A stretch of DNA of 64,000 nucleotides, taken from assembly GCF_032854445.1 (NCBI RefSeq), contig NC_088304.1, positions 25,433,704-25,497,703 on the forward strand, given 5' to 3'. This document shows, one piece after another, positions 39,080 to 51,799 of this stretch. Origin of the DNA: Liolophura sinensis. Its lineage: Eukaryota; Mollusca; Polyplacophora; Chitonida; Chitonidae. The translations under genes and the position numbers were made by a program. Below the pieces are notes generated by a model. The model was given only the letters and a program-made list of their open reading frames with translations, ran no database searches and was not told the origin of the DNA. Position 1 is the first letter of the stretch, and each line of letters starts with the position of its first letter.

Positions 39080-39822
39080 TTAGTCGTTCGATTCTGGAGT
39101 GTTGCGCTGATCTTGGTGTCGTGGCATGATTTTGGGTTGATTGTGTTGCCAGGGGAGTATAAAAGCACACAGAGTCCCACGGACCACAGGGGTGAGGTCA
39201 CGTGACACGTGGCATGCAAATTGCTCAACTGAAAGGACCTCAATAACGTCTGTATACGTGACCATTGATTTTGAATGAGCCGTGTACATCAAAATTGCGT
39301 GTTCGAACATGTTCCCGTCATTTAATATCTCTACTCCATTGCAATCTTTTACAATACACTCTGTCCGTTTTCACCATTTCATCAACGTATTTTTTTTTTT
39401 ACATGTACTCCTCAAATATTGATTGACAATTTAAATTTCTCTTTACATTCTCGCCCTTCTCAATTTAATATTTTACAATCGATTGCCTCAGGTTGGGTGC
39501 CGGTCTTGGATGAATAATCCTTGGTGAAAGAGATGAAAATACGTTCGAGAGAAAATCGAGATTTTAATTTAAAAACGCTAGAGGGATTGAATGTTTTTTC
39601 ATATGGTGCATTCTACTTCATAAATGTTTGTTCATATCTTCGGATTGTTTGGGGTTTAAGTCATTCGTTATACACACAATGTGTAGGACAACAACCATTA
39701 AATTTTATTGTAGAGAATCATTTCCCACAACAATGGTGCATTTAATCAAATAATAATATTGTCAATTACAATTATTAAAAATCATCCATATCGAGAAATA
39801 AATTTTTGGATTCCACAGAAAT
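39080..39822. other. No gene seen; expected gag and 5' LTR of the Gypsy copy not recognised
   Basis: This is where the rest of gag and the 5' LTR of the minus-strand element should lie. I found no sequence repeated near 33.4-34.6 kb, so the LTRs seem lost. Confidence 0.4.
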
Positions 39823-40050
39823 GGGGCTTCTGTGGCCCAGGGGGTTAACACACCAGCGCAGCGCAATGACCTAGGAGCCTCTCACCAAAGCGATCGCTGT
39901 TAGTTCAAGTGAGTTCAGCTCCTGCTGACTTCCTCTCGTGGGTTTCCCCCGGGCTCTGCCGGATTTCCTCCCACCATAGTCCTGGCCGCCGTGAAATGAG
40001 TGAAATATTCTTGAGTACGACGTAAAACACCTATCCAATAAATAAATAAC
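39823..40050 (+). mobile_element. SINE family A, internally deleted
   Basis: The head GGGGCTTCTGTGGCCCAGGG, GTTAGTTCAAGTGAG at the box-B position, CCCCCGGGCTCTGCCGGATT and the tail TATTCTTGAGTACGACGTAA are present. The CCGTACGTGGGAAGGTCTG centre is missing. Confidence 0.88.
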
Positions 40051-40503
40051 ACCAGAACTGAATTTTCCACTTGACTTGGACTCCTTCTAGGTGTAGTTCC
40101 TCCTAAACGCCACCTCAGTAAAGACAGCAAACCAAATAGTGATGCCCCTAGTGTTTAACGCACACTTGCTGTTGCTTTGTTGGTGCAGTTTGGAGAAGCT
40201 GCTAGAAAATTAACAGCCTTGTAAACACAGTTCACCAGTTAAAACGAATGTCATGTTATACGCGAAAACTGGTTGAGTGTGAATTGTCTGTTTTGTTGCA
40301 GTTACAAAAATAAGAAACCAAAAATAAATTGGTCAGTATGTATATCTTACCCTTCACATCGCGCACCTGTTACTGCAAACTGAACCATAAATGGTCTGGC
40401 ATGATCAATACTTAATACAGAGGTTAACCCACTCGTCAACTAGAGGGTCTGCTGCAACGCGCTGACGGTTGGATTGCTTTATTTCCTCATGCCGCAATGC
40501 TGG

Positions 40504-40862
40504 TCGCTGAGTGAATGAGGGCTTGGGGTTTAACGTCGTACTTAACAATTTTTCAGTCATATGACGACGGAGAAGTCCTTTGAGAGCATGTAATATGCCT
40601 TCTTGATGAAGGACAGATTTCCACCGCTCTTTTATCTACTGCCGCTTCCCTGAGAAGACATACCGAAGGCAAGTAAGCCGCCCCCACCCGCGCCATTTTA
40701 CTGGTCAACCAGTCGTTGCACTATACCTTCATGATGAACGCCAAACGAGTAAGTTACAACTTCTTCTTTTGAGGTCTCAGGCATGAACCGACCCAGGACT
40801 GACCCTGGATCTACCGCCCCCAAAAGCTGACGCAGTTACCAACTGAGCAAACGGGGCCTGTC
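40504..40862 (-). mobile_element. SINE family B, full length
   Basis: In reverse it reads GGCTTGGGGTTTAACGTCGT, CAGTCATATGACGACGG and CAACCAGTCGTTGCACTATA. It ends in the tRNA-like head GCAGTTACCAACTGAGCAAA with CGGGGCC. Confidence 0.92.
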
Positions 40863-41249
40863 TCGTATAAATGAAACATGTGAGATAAATCAGATAGGTG
40901 AATACTGGGAACTATTTCATTGTTCTTCTACAATACTGCGTGCCTACCGGCACGCTTGGTAACGGGACTAGAACAATGTAAGACAGCCTGCATTGAAAAT
41001 CCTCCTTGATGTTTGTCGCAACACAGCCAGTAGGAGGTATATATACTCACAGAACTGCGAGTAAGGTGTCTTGTAACAGCCTTTGTCACACGGAACTACA
41101 CGACGGTTCACAGCATTTCTGAATAATACCGGATCAAACCCCGATTGGGTCATACAAAAAACAGAAGTCTCACCTGACACGGTACTTCTTCGTGCCTCGC
41201 TTTGGCGCTGCGAGGTTAGAGCAAGGAAACAGGACTGGCTGGCCAAGTG

Positions 41250-41372
41250 TCAAGACGGTGACTGTATGGATTGCCCTGCCACAGAAAGTCAAAGTATATG
41301 TACCCACATCTAATGATTCCTCGTTGTCATATGACTGAAAATTGTTAAGTGCAACGTAAAACCCAAAGTATA
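41250..41372 (+). mobile_element. SINE family B-like 3' end with a different body
   Basis: TTGCCCTGCCACAGAAAGTC is followed by ATATGTACCCACATCTAATG and the family B tail GTCATATGACTGAAAATTGT. The block at 55805-55965 matches it, so a distinct subfamily shares the family B tail. Confidence 0.65.
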
Positions 41373-41619
41373 CTTACAATCATACGTCGTACCCCTTCTA
41401 GGGGCATGTACATGTACCCAGCAAGCGGTTTTGCATTCCTAAATCTAACTATAGCTATATCTGATCACCCAGGCTTTTCTCTCAGATGTCTGGTGATGTT
41501 ATGCATCACAATACAATATAAGTATTGAATTGTTTACAAGCACCAATTGTTTACTCGAACATGGCTGGCTCTTGACATGTATGATTGATTCCGTTACCTT
41601 GTTAAAACTATTCCACTCC

Positions 41620-41930
41620 GACGTACAAGGCATGTAAAGACAGCCATGCGATTTTCAGTTCACTGCAGAAAATACCGTTCAATAAAAGCCAAGATAATGG
41701 GCAGAATTCTGTGAATACTTCGAGTACTTTTGTGTGATAAAAGATTTTGTATCTCCCCCAGGGACTTAATGAGATTGACCTTATTCTGTCAGGTGAGACC
41801 TCTGGTAATTCGGTATTGTGCGAGAGAAAACGATTTAGTGTGATGAACATGGAAATCCAGTTTGAGCTCCTTGTCACAAGATCTAGATGACATTATAGTA
41901 TTATACAGACACGGGCGAACAGAGCAGACT
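41620..41930 (+). repeat. Dispersed repeat, third copy of the 44.8-49 kb family
   Basis: CACTGCAGAAAATACCGTTC, the CTTTTGTGT block, ATTCTGTCAG and GATCTAGATGACATTA are also found in order at 46960-47260 and in part at 48760-49030. Confidence 0.65.
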
Positions 41931-42004
41931 GGTCCTCTTCATTAGGCCTAGAGGCATCGACTTTATACTGGCGACTTCTAATGGACCTGCCAATATCCGT
42001 CCAG

Positions 42005-42613
42005 TGAAAAGGATAAGTAGCAATAGTAGCACAAGGAGACAACTCCAGTATGTACGGGACACGTAGCAACAGTAGCGCAAGGAGACAACTCTAGTATGTA
42101 CATCATACGTAGCAACAGTAGCGCAAGGAGGCAATTCTAGCATGTACAGGATACGTAGCAATAGTGGCGCAAGCAGACAACTCTAGTATGTACGGGATAC
42201 GTAGCAACAGTAGCGCAAGGAGACAATTCTAGCATGTCAATATACGTAGCAATAGTGGAGCACGGGAACAACTCTAGTATGTACAGGATAAGTACCATTA
42301 GTAGCCCAAGGTGAAAACTCTATTATTTACAGGATACGTAGCAACGAAGCGCAAGGGTACAACTCTATTATTTACAGGATACGTAGCAACGAAGCGCAAG
42401 GGCACAACTCTATTATTTACAGGATACGTAGCAACGAAGCGCAAGGGTACAACTCTATTATTTACAGGATACGTAGCAACGAAGCGCAAGGGTACAACTT
42501 TAGTATGTACGGGATACGTAGCAACAGTAGTGCAAGTAGACAACTCTAGTAAGTACAGGATACGTAACAACAGTAGCCCAAGGAGATACATCTAGTATGT
42601 ACAGGATACGTAG
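42005..42613 (+). repeat. 45/46-bp minisatellite with a homogenised core
   Basis: Units contain ACAGGATACGTAGCAAC, AGCGCAAGG and AACTCTAGTATGT. The core units starting at 42316, 42361, 42406 and 42451 are nearly identical and exactly 45 bp. Outer units are about 46 bp and more varied. Open frames here on either strand are products of the 15-codon period. Confidence 0.92.
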
Positions 42614-42619
42614 CATATA

Positions 42620-44480
42620 AATTGTCATTTATTTTCATGAAATCAGTATTGAAAAGAGCATAGATTTCAAGACCCTGATATAGGTATATTTCCTAATGCC
42701 TTTTAGTTTACTGTTTTCACCGTCCCTTTATGGATTCCAAGTACTCTATCACCCCATTAAGACCATCACAATTTCTCACTCCGTGTGCTACTTTTTGTCA
42801 CACGTAATGGTCTGATTATATGCCTTCCATCTATAACGCCTGTATCTTCAATGCACGTTAATAGAGGTTTTCGAGTATAAAATCGTGACAGACTAATCAA
42901 ATGGCTTTTAGCTCCGGCCAGGGCACGCTATTTTGTCATATCCAAATATAATAAGATGATCATTAGAGCCTTGTATAGCGCTGGCATTCTGAATGGCTTA
43001 CATCATGTAACACCTACTGTTACAGTGAAAAAATCAATACAACTGATGTGTCAACCTGGTGATCATGATGCATAGTAGACACGAAACGACAGACCACAGA
43101 ATCTTCCCACTGTCAATGTTCCTGGGGCCTTGGTGACATTTTTTTTTTCAGACCTTCCGGTTTTCGAAACAATATCTCGCTGGCTCGGTTGCGGATTTAC
43201 GTCTAAGTGTTTGAATAAACGAATCCGTCAATAATACAGCACTGAAATTCCGACGAAAAGATTTAATAAACATCAGTGACCAGACGCCATGTTAAATGTT
43301 ATGGTTAGTATAGATTCGTAATGTGACAGGTCAGAAAGTATGAAACCACATGATGCCTCCTGCGTTATGAAATATCACGAACCTATGGGATGATCCAACC
43401 ATTTCATATTTTACTCCTGCAAGCAATTTGGTGCAATTTTCGTTGTGTTTTAATCATTTCGTAATGCGTCTGGTGCCGCCTACAGTAGCAAAAGGTAGGT
43501 CAGCTAACAGCACTGACCATTCATTAGGCTGTATATATCAACGTTTTTATACGTAAGTGGACTGCAAACATTCATCGATGTTGACAATTTACAGCCCTGT
43601 ACATGTTAATTTATTATTTTACGTTCGATTCCCATTGTCTCTTGGAATAGCTCATGGGCAAAAATGATGGAAAATGTATTGAGGAGTCTAATGGCATTGG
43701 CAAATTTTAACTATTAATAATCAGCTCTGGGGGATTTCATAATAATTCCTTATTACACACATTTTGGCACAACTAGCTCTTCATCGCATTTTTTTGTGTG
43801 TTTATTTAATCGTAACCTTTATGTTACATTACCTCAAGTCTTCTGGGATAAAGAAACATGTTCTCGGGAAGATCATTAAATTTTTATCCACAATCATCAC
43901 TCTAGTATGTTTCTAAAACAATATTAAAAGTGAGGGATATTGATTTTCACCTGGGGAATATCAGTAAAAAAACTTATCACCAAGTTACATTTCAGCATGA
44001 TGATTTGAGTTCAGTTTTGTGAGGCCATGGTTAGAACCAAATCTAACTGCTCTAGTGTTGCAGTTAAACAAGTCTTTTCAGACATATTTTCGCTCTTTTT
44101 CCGAAACAAGAATTCATCAATACCCCCAATAATGTTACACGCAACTTTTTATTTTTTTTATTGCACACAGACAGATTTTTTCTCCTAACTACCTGTTCTG
44201 CACAGAGTCTTGCCTAACTCAGTTACACGGGCAGTGTGATCATGTTCCAGTCGGCGATCTCTCATATAACTCGAAGCTGATAGCCTCTCAGCCCATCTGT
44301 CAATCTAGTTCTCATCCTGGCACCAGTTCTGTGTGAAGACGAGGTTAGAAATAAGTCTGTCTTGGAAACTGCCGTCAACTCCATTGGCTGTCATTGGAGA
44401 GCAACAACGGTTTTAATATACCGGTTGTCACCTCTGGTGTCGGATCAAATGTGCATGCATCAGTGATCTGCCTTAGGATG
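42620..44480. other. No gene seen
   Basis: 1.8 kb of AT-rich sequence with no recognised exon, SINE or array. Confidence 0.4.
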
Positions 44481-44493
44481 ATGCCGTATCTTG

Positions 44494-44556
44494 TAAAAGA
44501 ACACCTCATAAAAGAACACCTCATAGAAGAACACCTCATAAAAGAAAACCTCATAA
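44494..44556 (+). repeat. 15-bp tandem repeat, four copies
   Basis: The unit AAAAGAACACCTCAT occurs four times with one change in some copies. Confidence 0.9.
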
Positions 44557-44789
44557 AAAGTTTTGAAAGTATTTTATTCTGACCGTAATTTTGTCTTTTT
44601 TTTGCACTAGGACTCAACGAACTTCCCTGTAGCTTCGCACAATGTTTTTTTTGTCTTTTTGCACTTCGCTCTCATCTGTCCATGTATCCAACCACCGCCG
44701 TGTTACAAGTAAACAAGTCTTGATTACGTTGTTGAACGGTGAAAATGATGATTATCAATGATAATAATCAAACAATATATCGACTACTA

Positions 44790-47320
44790 TGAAGAACTGA
44801 AATTTGACCCTGCTGTATACTGTGGGGGAGTAACAACACAGGTAATGACGAAATTCCTGACTTGAAAACAGGATGTAGGTTAAGTGCAGCACAGTCGGGG
44901 TTTCAGAGGGACACCAAGGCACCAATGGATGCGTGATGACATTTCAGCTCAGGCACAGGACATGCATAATAGAGAGGATAAAATCTATCGGAGCTGAGGC
45001 AGGCTCATTTAATCCATGATGTTCATGATTTGCCAGGGACATTAGTCTCCGGACAACAAGGCGTAAAATGGGAACAGTGTACGTGTGAAAAACAAAATAA
45101 AAAGGTCTTAACATCTGAATAAAACCTCAGTATGCCCATAGAGAGTTCACTTGACGCCGAGATGCTTATGATCTGGTTCGGTCAAGAGTGCTTTTTGATT
45201 ATCGACAACATATAAACTAGCATGGTGCACAATTGCGATTCTGATTTCATTCCTTCGTCTAGAACATCCCTTTCGTCTTTCTACGTCCATTTTGTTCCAC
45301 GGTTGATACTCTGGTCGATTTGATTTTTTCCCACCCTCCCGTCCTTTATGCATTAATTTTATCGAGAGGCACTTTCTGATCGAATTTTCAAAGATGCAGT
45401 GAGTGAGTGAGTAAGTGCTTGGGGTTTAACGTCGTACTTAACAATTTTTCAGTCATATGGCGACGAAGGAATTCTCCGAGTGCATGTAATGTGCCTCCTT
45501 GTTGCAGGACGGATTTCCACTTTTGTCTAGTGCTGCTTCATTGAGATGCCTTACCGACGGCAAGTAAAAGCGACTTTACATTATACTGATAACGGGTCAA
45601 CCAGTCGTTGCACTATCCCCTTAATGCTGAACCAGGATGTTACAACGATGTTACAAATTCCTCTTTTTTAAGGTCTTAGGTGTGCCTCCTTGTTGCAGGA
45701 CGGATTTCCACTTTTGTCTAGTGCTGCTTCATTGAGACGCCTTACCGACGGCAAGTAAGGCGCCCCACCCGAACCATTATACTGATACGGGTCAAGCAGC
45801 CGTTGCACTATCCCCTTAATAAAAGGGCCAAGCGAGGACAATACAACTTCCTCTCTTAAGGTCTTTGGTGTGACTCGACCCAGGATTGACCCTGGATTGG
45901 ATCCAGGATCGGACCTAGCGCTCCCGAAACGGACCAACGGAATGGAACTCTTTTCATTATCAGTTCAGAAAAACAATTTTGTGTAAATCCGCCTTCGTCT
46001 GACTAGGCTGCGGTTTTAAGTGAGAAGGTTTGTAAGATTTGATCAGGGATTGTGGTTTTAACGAAGATTTGGATTGTTTCCATTACCCATAGATTTGGCC
46101 ATCCTGATACAGATTAAGCGAAAAAAAAGATGATTACAAATATCCCGAAATCAGTTCATTTCTTTTTAGAAAAATGGTCTCATCCTGTCTTATGTTTTTC
46201 ATTTATCACCTCAGAGTAGCCTCATTTCAACGAGTCTAATAAAAGTACCAGTACCCGACAAGCTTGCAGTACTCACACCCCAACCTATCTAGCTCGCATC
46301 TTTCTCCTAGCCTCCAAAGGTCTAAGTAACAAGCTTAAATTCACAAGATGTCCCTTTGAAAACTGTGGTATACCTTAGCTTAGGACTGAACCTAGTGCAT
46401 AAGATATTCATTGTTCAACATAACACCAATGCTCTTTAATCCTGCGAGACCACAGTATTATGTCAGCATATTGTGTGTATCTGGCGTGTACACCAAACAT
46501 ACGACAAGTTAAGAAAAACACACGCTGCTGTCTAATGTGTATCCGGCACAATTGAGCTCGAGCACAGCTAAACAGACTATTTGATGTTTAGCGTGAAAAA
46601 CCGCGCTGTGATTTGATCGACATAATTTTAAATGTGACATTAAACCCACGCAAATAAACAAAAATACTAAAATTCTAAAACGAATAAGCAGCTTTGGCAT
46701 CTTTGCCAAGGGCGGAAAGAGCTTTTCCGAAATATCCATTAGCCAAATTACAGCCTTCCGTTTTTATCCATTCTAATAAACAATCCTGAAATGACTCCAA
46801 CCAAGAGACGTAATTTATTACATTTCATTCAATACCATAGCTTACTGTCTGAGCTAGAATTATCAAGATCAAGAAAAGGCGTCTAAGAAACCATTCAAAA
46901 CCACAATATGGAGTTTAAATAGATTGATCCAATTGTGTCTGGTACAGTCAAAAGTTCGCCATTGTGACATTGACGACGAGATATAGTACAATGTATTCAG
47001 TTTCCCGGAAATTCTGATTGACTGCAGGAAATACCGTTCAATGAAATGCCCTGTAATGGACAGGAATCTGGAAATAGCTACAGAGCACTTTTGTGTTGAG
47101 AGAGTTAATATCGTTATGAGAGATTTCACCAGATCAATCCCATTCTGTCAGATGCTTGTCACTTATTATTGTCTTGTGTATGAGAAAGCAAGAGTTTGGA
47201 ACATTGGACTCGAATATCCAGTTAGTGCTCGTTCAGGATATGGTCAGAAGACATGGAACTCTGACGACTGTCCAACACAACTTTTTAAATGTTACACTAT
47301 AACACTCGTATATTTCTGAA
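44790..47320 (+). repeat. Old duplicated block, copy 1 (interrupted by a SINE)
   Basis: Two parts match the block 47865-49040 in the same order. 44790-45180 matches 47865-48240 (GGCGTAAAATGG, GTGTGAAAAA-AAAATAAAAA, CTGAATAAAAC). 46480-47320 matches 48400-49040 (CTTTG-CATCTTT-CCAA-GGCG, AGGCGTCT-AGAAA, TTTGGAACATTG). A family B SINE at 45398-45937 and extra sequence separate the two parts. No coding capacity was recognised. Confidence 0.7.
45398..45937 (-). mobile_element. SINE family B with a 191-bp internal tandem duplication
   Basis: In reverse it begins GTGAGTGAGTAAGTGCTTGG and TTTTCAGTCATATGGCGACG. The segment starting GTGCCTCCTTGTTGCAGGAC occurs at 45491 and again at 45682. The element then continues to GTGACTCGACCCAGG and the worn head. 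The join lies at GGTCTTAGGTGTG, where GTG is shared by both sides. Confidence 0.92.
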
Positions 47321-47473
47321 GACAGATTCTATCACTTGCACGCTGCTTAATGGTGCAACTTTTATGTAATTCGCCACAAGCTTGTGGTTTACTCCAGAAA
47401 CTGTGGTTTCCTTCACACATAAAGTGGAAAAGAATATCTAAGTCGCTTTTACATCATTCGTCCGTGAGAAGGA

Positions 47474-47485
47474 CAAATAAATCAA

Positions 47486-47520
<35 letters not shown>
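47474..47520 (+). repeat. AAAT microsatellite
   Basis: An (AAAT)n run of about 45 bp. It follows a sequence like a SINE C tail (GTTTACTCCAGAAACTGTGG). Confidence 0.9.
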
Positions 47521-47864
47521 GTGAACTCGTCTGTGTTACGCTTTGTAATTGGTCAGAGTGATATAAATATACTGCGGTGGGTCTGCATCCCTCCTTTAGC
47601 GATCCATTATCGGATTAAAAAAGCCCTGGAATGAACAATATCATTGACACGATCATAGAATAATACATTTGCTTTCAAAAAACACTGTAATCCGCTTTCG
47701 AAGGTTTTATCAAATACTAACAAAACTTCTCCGTTGCTAAGCGGCACACAGCAGCACCTTACGAAAGAAAGGACGTGTTTATAAATCTTCATAAAAACGG
47801 GTTTGAATTATATGCTAAACATCAATGAAATTTGTAAATAAATAATAAATATTGACTTTTAGCT

Positions 47865-49040
47865 AGAACAGAGGCTTGACCCTGTCGTGCACTTTCAAGG
47901 CGTAACAGCCCAAGTAAAGGACAAAAACAGGACGTGGGTTATGTACAGCACAATCTGGGTGGTAAGGGACGATACAAGTATCACACGATACGAAATCTGA
48001 TCACTATTTAAAGAAGGTCTTGGAATTGCTCAGTCGACGGGCTAAAAACTAAACAGAGCTGACACGGGCTTACTCAGCGTACTGATCATCTTTACGCTTT
48101 ATCACGTCTTCGGTCGACAAGGCGTAAAATGGAAGCTGCGTGAGTGTGAAAAATAAAATAAAAACGACTCAACGGCTGAATAAAACATGGATAGTTTGGA
48201 GGTCGAAAGAGACATTCGTATACCAGCAAGATGTTAAGCGGAATTAGACACATTTATGAGACAGAATGCCACAGATTCTTAGTGACATATGCATATTTAA
48301 TCCCAAGAGGTATGCTAAGCACAAATTAGCCAAGGTTTCATATGCTACCTGTATGCTACAGCCTGTACATTGGGAATAAAGAAGACGTCGGGATATTATT
48401 GAAAGAATCTCTAATTTAACGTTTAAACTCACACCAAGAAACAAAAAAATACTGCAGGAGTAAACGGCTTTGACATCTTTTCCAAAGGCGAAGAGGGTAT
48501 TTCCAAACTCCTCCCTTTGCATTCATCTCAAGGAAACTAATTGGTTAACACTTCATTGGGAAGCGGCAGTTCGATAGATTTTATTCTCTACCATGGTTTA
48601 TTCCAAAACTAACATTTTCCAGTTTGTATGACGTAAACGATTTTCTTAACGCCACTTTGGCATTTTCTATGTTGCGAACAGGCGTCTGAGAAAAGATACG
48701 GTACCAGTGTGGGACAATCAGAAGTTTTGTGTGGTGTCACTGACAATGCAATAATACAATCAATTGTCCGGAAATTTCATATCACTACAAGAATAACCAT
48801 TCAGTGATATGTTCTGCAGTGGACAGGAATCAGAGACAAGGTAGATTACTTCTGAATCGGACGACTTTATAATGGAATGGAGAACTTAACCAGATTAGTC
48901 CCAACCTGAGAGGTAAGGCCAGTATTAGTGTGGTATTGTACAGAAGACGGCCAGATTTTGGAACATTGAACACGGATACCCAGTTAAGCTCGTTAATGAC
49001 CAAGCGAGGAGGCCTAGATGACATTACACCAACACGAGTG
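47865..49040 (+). repeat. Old duplicated block, copy 2
   Basis: Collinear with 44790-45180 plus 46480-47320, without the SINE. The duplicates lie head to tail about 0.5 kb apart. Divergence is high, by eye well over 20 percent. The function, if any, is unknown. Confidence 0.7.
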
Positions 49041-49349
49041 ACCTCACACTTCTGTTCAGTATCTCACTTGATGAAGCCCAGGAACGTCGATTTTCTGTTA
49101 TTGCTACTGTGTACTAGAGCTGATGTTATCCACAAAGTACACGTGTACCCAGAGAATAGGAAGGTCAGAGAAGTGCGGAGACACAAATGTGTTAAGGAGA
49201 ACACAAATGTCGCTTGAAGAAATATTAAAACAATGTTTAGAGATATCTGTTGGCTGTGGCTATTCTTAGACTGTAAATGTCTTAGGGTTCTTAAGATAGA
49301 TTCTACTAATTCCTGTCTGCTTAATAGCGCAACCCATTTCGTTATTTCC

Positions 49350-49455
49350 CAAAGGCAGATGGTTTACCCCTGCACTCCTGTTTCCTCCACCCATAAAACA
49401 GACAGCCATCGTGTAAGTGACAAATATTTTGAGTAAGGCATTAAATAACAAAGAA
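49350..49455 (+). mobile_element. SINE family C tail
   Basis: CAGATGGTTTACCCCTGCAC, TGTTTCCTCCACCCATAAAA, CAGCCATCGTGTAAGTGACA and ATATTTTGAGTAAGGC are diverged relatives of the family C/A 3' half. Confidence 0.6.
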
Positions 49456-51042
49456 AACAAAGAAATAAAATTTTAGAATTTGAGTGAGAACTACCATGAG
49501 ACCAAAGCCAGAGCTTGTGAGTCGAGCGAGGGATGCGATATCTGCTTGTTAACGTAGGATATCTCATTGACATCATTTGAAGTATTACGACATTGGAACA
49601 GTTCTCTCACAAGGTTTTTGGTAGGAATGCAAGTTAGATGAGACTTTAGACTTGAGAATTAATAATCAGACAAGAATAATCAGGTTTTATTTACATAAAT
49701 AGTCTAACTTTTGACTACGTAGTAGCAAAAAACAAAACACTATTGCGGCTCTGCATTGACAAAACCTCTAGAATCAACATTTGAATAGTATTCTACAGGT
49801 ACAGGAAACCGATCAATCCTTTTTTTACATCATAATCCGCTTGACTAAAACCTTACAAAGTGTCTGAGATCTTTAGACAAAGAAAACATATCTTAGCCAA
49901 CCCACGATTATACACAAAGCGTCTTATGTAAAGTAGAGCTATTCCGGGGCAAATTATACCCCTGATATTCACGACAAGGAATATAATTCCTTTCTCCCAG
50001 CTCTATCTGCTTGCTATATATTTTGACCTGACCCCAATGAAACATGAAATCTTCATCGAGAAAATAAAAAGGGAAACTTTTATAATGTTGGACCAAATGT
50101 TGAGCGGTTTCTTTGCCAGATTAAACAAGCTTATCCAGGTCTATTTCTTCGTAGTTTTCAATAAGAAGTCAAAAGTTCAAAAGTTTACTTAATACTTTCC
50201 GGGACTGCAAATCTGGATAAATTCTGGTGACATGACCTGGTTTAAGTATAGCTCGAAATAAGCCTGTCATGGAAACCCCTTTCTGACATAACAAACAACG
50301 TTGTCTATAGATAATCTAAAAGCTCGGGAGTGGGACGATTACCTGACTGCACTAGCTCTTCCAAGGTAACCAAATATCAGGATTTGTGACTTTCGCGACA
50401 CCTTAAGTGCGTTATAAACCACCAAGATCTAGATAACTATTCAACGTCATTTGTTACTTTAGTCTCGTGTTGTTGTTTTGATAGGCGTAAAATTTTGACC
50501 AGTTGACCAAATATATATGTAGCAACGACGTATCAACTTCTTAATCTTAATCAAAATATTGTTAAGCTTTTGCTGAGCATTTGATACAAAGGTGCTTTGC
50601 TCAAAACTATATTATGAATAAGGTATATTAGATATATACCTTCTATATTAGATGGTTAATATTCACAGCAGAACGCAAGCAAGAGTGAAGCACGTTTGAA
50701 TCAGAAAATACACTGTTATCAAGGTGTCAAGGCTGATACTTTTGCTTATCAGCGATTTCAAAATAAAACCAATAAACTGGAGATTTATCTCACGGAGCGA
50801 CATAAATGCTCGGAAGTGGGTATTCATGTCAAATTAAGACTGATCTACCCAGCGTTCAGACATGCGTACACCAGTGACAAAGTAACTGGCTTCTTGTTAG
50901 CGAGAGCTAGTTGAATCTGAATGGCAAGTTAAATCTAACCATCTAGTCATCGACCAATCGTAGTGGAGTCGTCAACTTCCTGGATAAATGGAGAATACAT
51001 TGGTGCGCCTCATGCGAAGTTTATCAGCCATCCTTGTTTTCG
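49456..51042. other. No gene seen
   Basis: AT-rich intergenic sequence without recognised features. Confidence 0.4.
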
Positions 51043-51163
51043 TTTAGCATTGGAAACGTGAATGGCGTCAGCGTGTTTGCATGTAGCGTTGGTCACGTGA
51101 GTGAAGATATCAGTTTGTTTGCGTGTAGTGTTAGACACCTGAGTGACGTTATCAGAGTGTTTG
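51043..51163 (+). repeat. Diverged tandem repeat, three units of about 41 bp
   Basis: Each unit follows the order TGTAGCGTTGG-CACGTGAGTG, a GA-GTTATCAG block, then TGTTTGCG. Confidence 0.65.
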
Positions 51164-51624
51164 CGCGCTTGCTCTCGGTTTGAGTGTTTCCTCCCACCTT
51201 CCCACACAAACCCAGAAGGATTTCGTCTTCAGGATTGACACGTACTCACTTCATGGTGACAAATTCCCTTCAAATTACAGCTGTTTGATAACAGATATTG
51301 CGACAGAGACGGATGACTGTTTTGCTTGACTAAATCGAGGAAAACATATCCATCTTGCAACTGCTGATGCATATTAAGTATGTCCTTAAGACTATTTTGG
51401 GTGGGAAATTATTTGCACAACGATTGATAGAACGTTAATAGTGGTACTTGTCTTAAAAGATTTGAAGGGGAACACATAAATGGTGCGGACACAGACGCCC
51501 TTTGAAGTGGAAAAGCCATAGTCGCACGTTAGATATTGCAAAGTTTTACCTTTTACACGAAAAGAAATGAAGTTGAGACTTAATTTGGTCGTAAAATGTT
51601 ACTAGACATCAACAGTCGATTGTA

Positions 51625-51790
51625 GGTATAGTTGCATATGATTTCTATATAGGCATATACACCTCCCTTAACAAAAAAGGTATAGTTGCATATGATTTCT
51701 ATATAGGCATATACACCTCCCTTAACAAAAAAGGTATAGTTGCATATGATTTCTATATAGGCATATACACCTCCCTTAACAAAAAAGGGA
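51625..51790 (+). repeat. 54-bp tandem repeat, three identical copies
   Basis: Units start at 51625, 51679 and 51733 (GGTATAGTTGCATATGATTT, then CTATATAGGCATATACACCT and CCCTTAACAAAAAA). No differences were seen, so the expansion is recent. Confidence 0.95.
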
Positions 51791-51799
51791 TAGTTTTAC

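Noticed and set aside
42298-42595. Overlapping open frames of 94-97 codons on both strands
   Set aside because: By-product of a 45-bp minisatellite.
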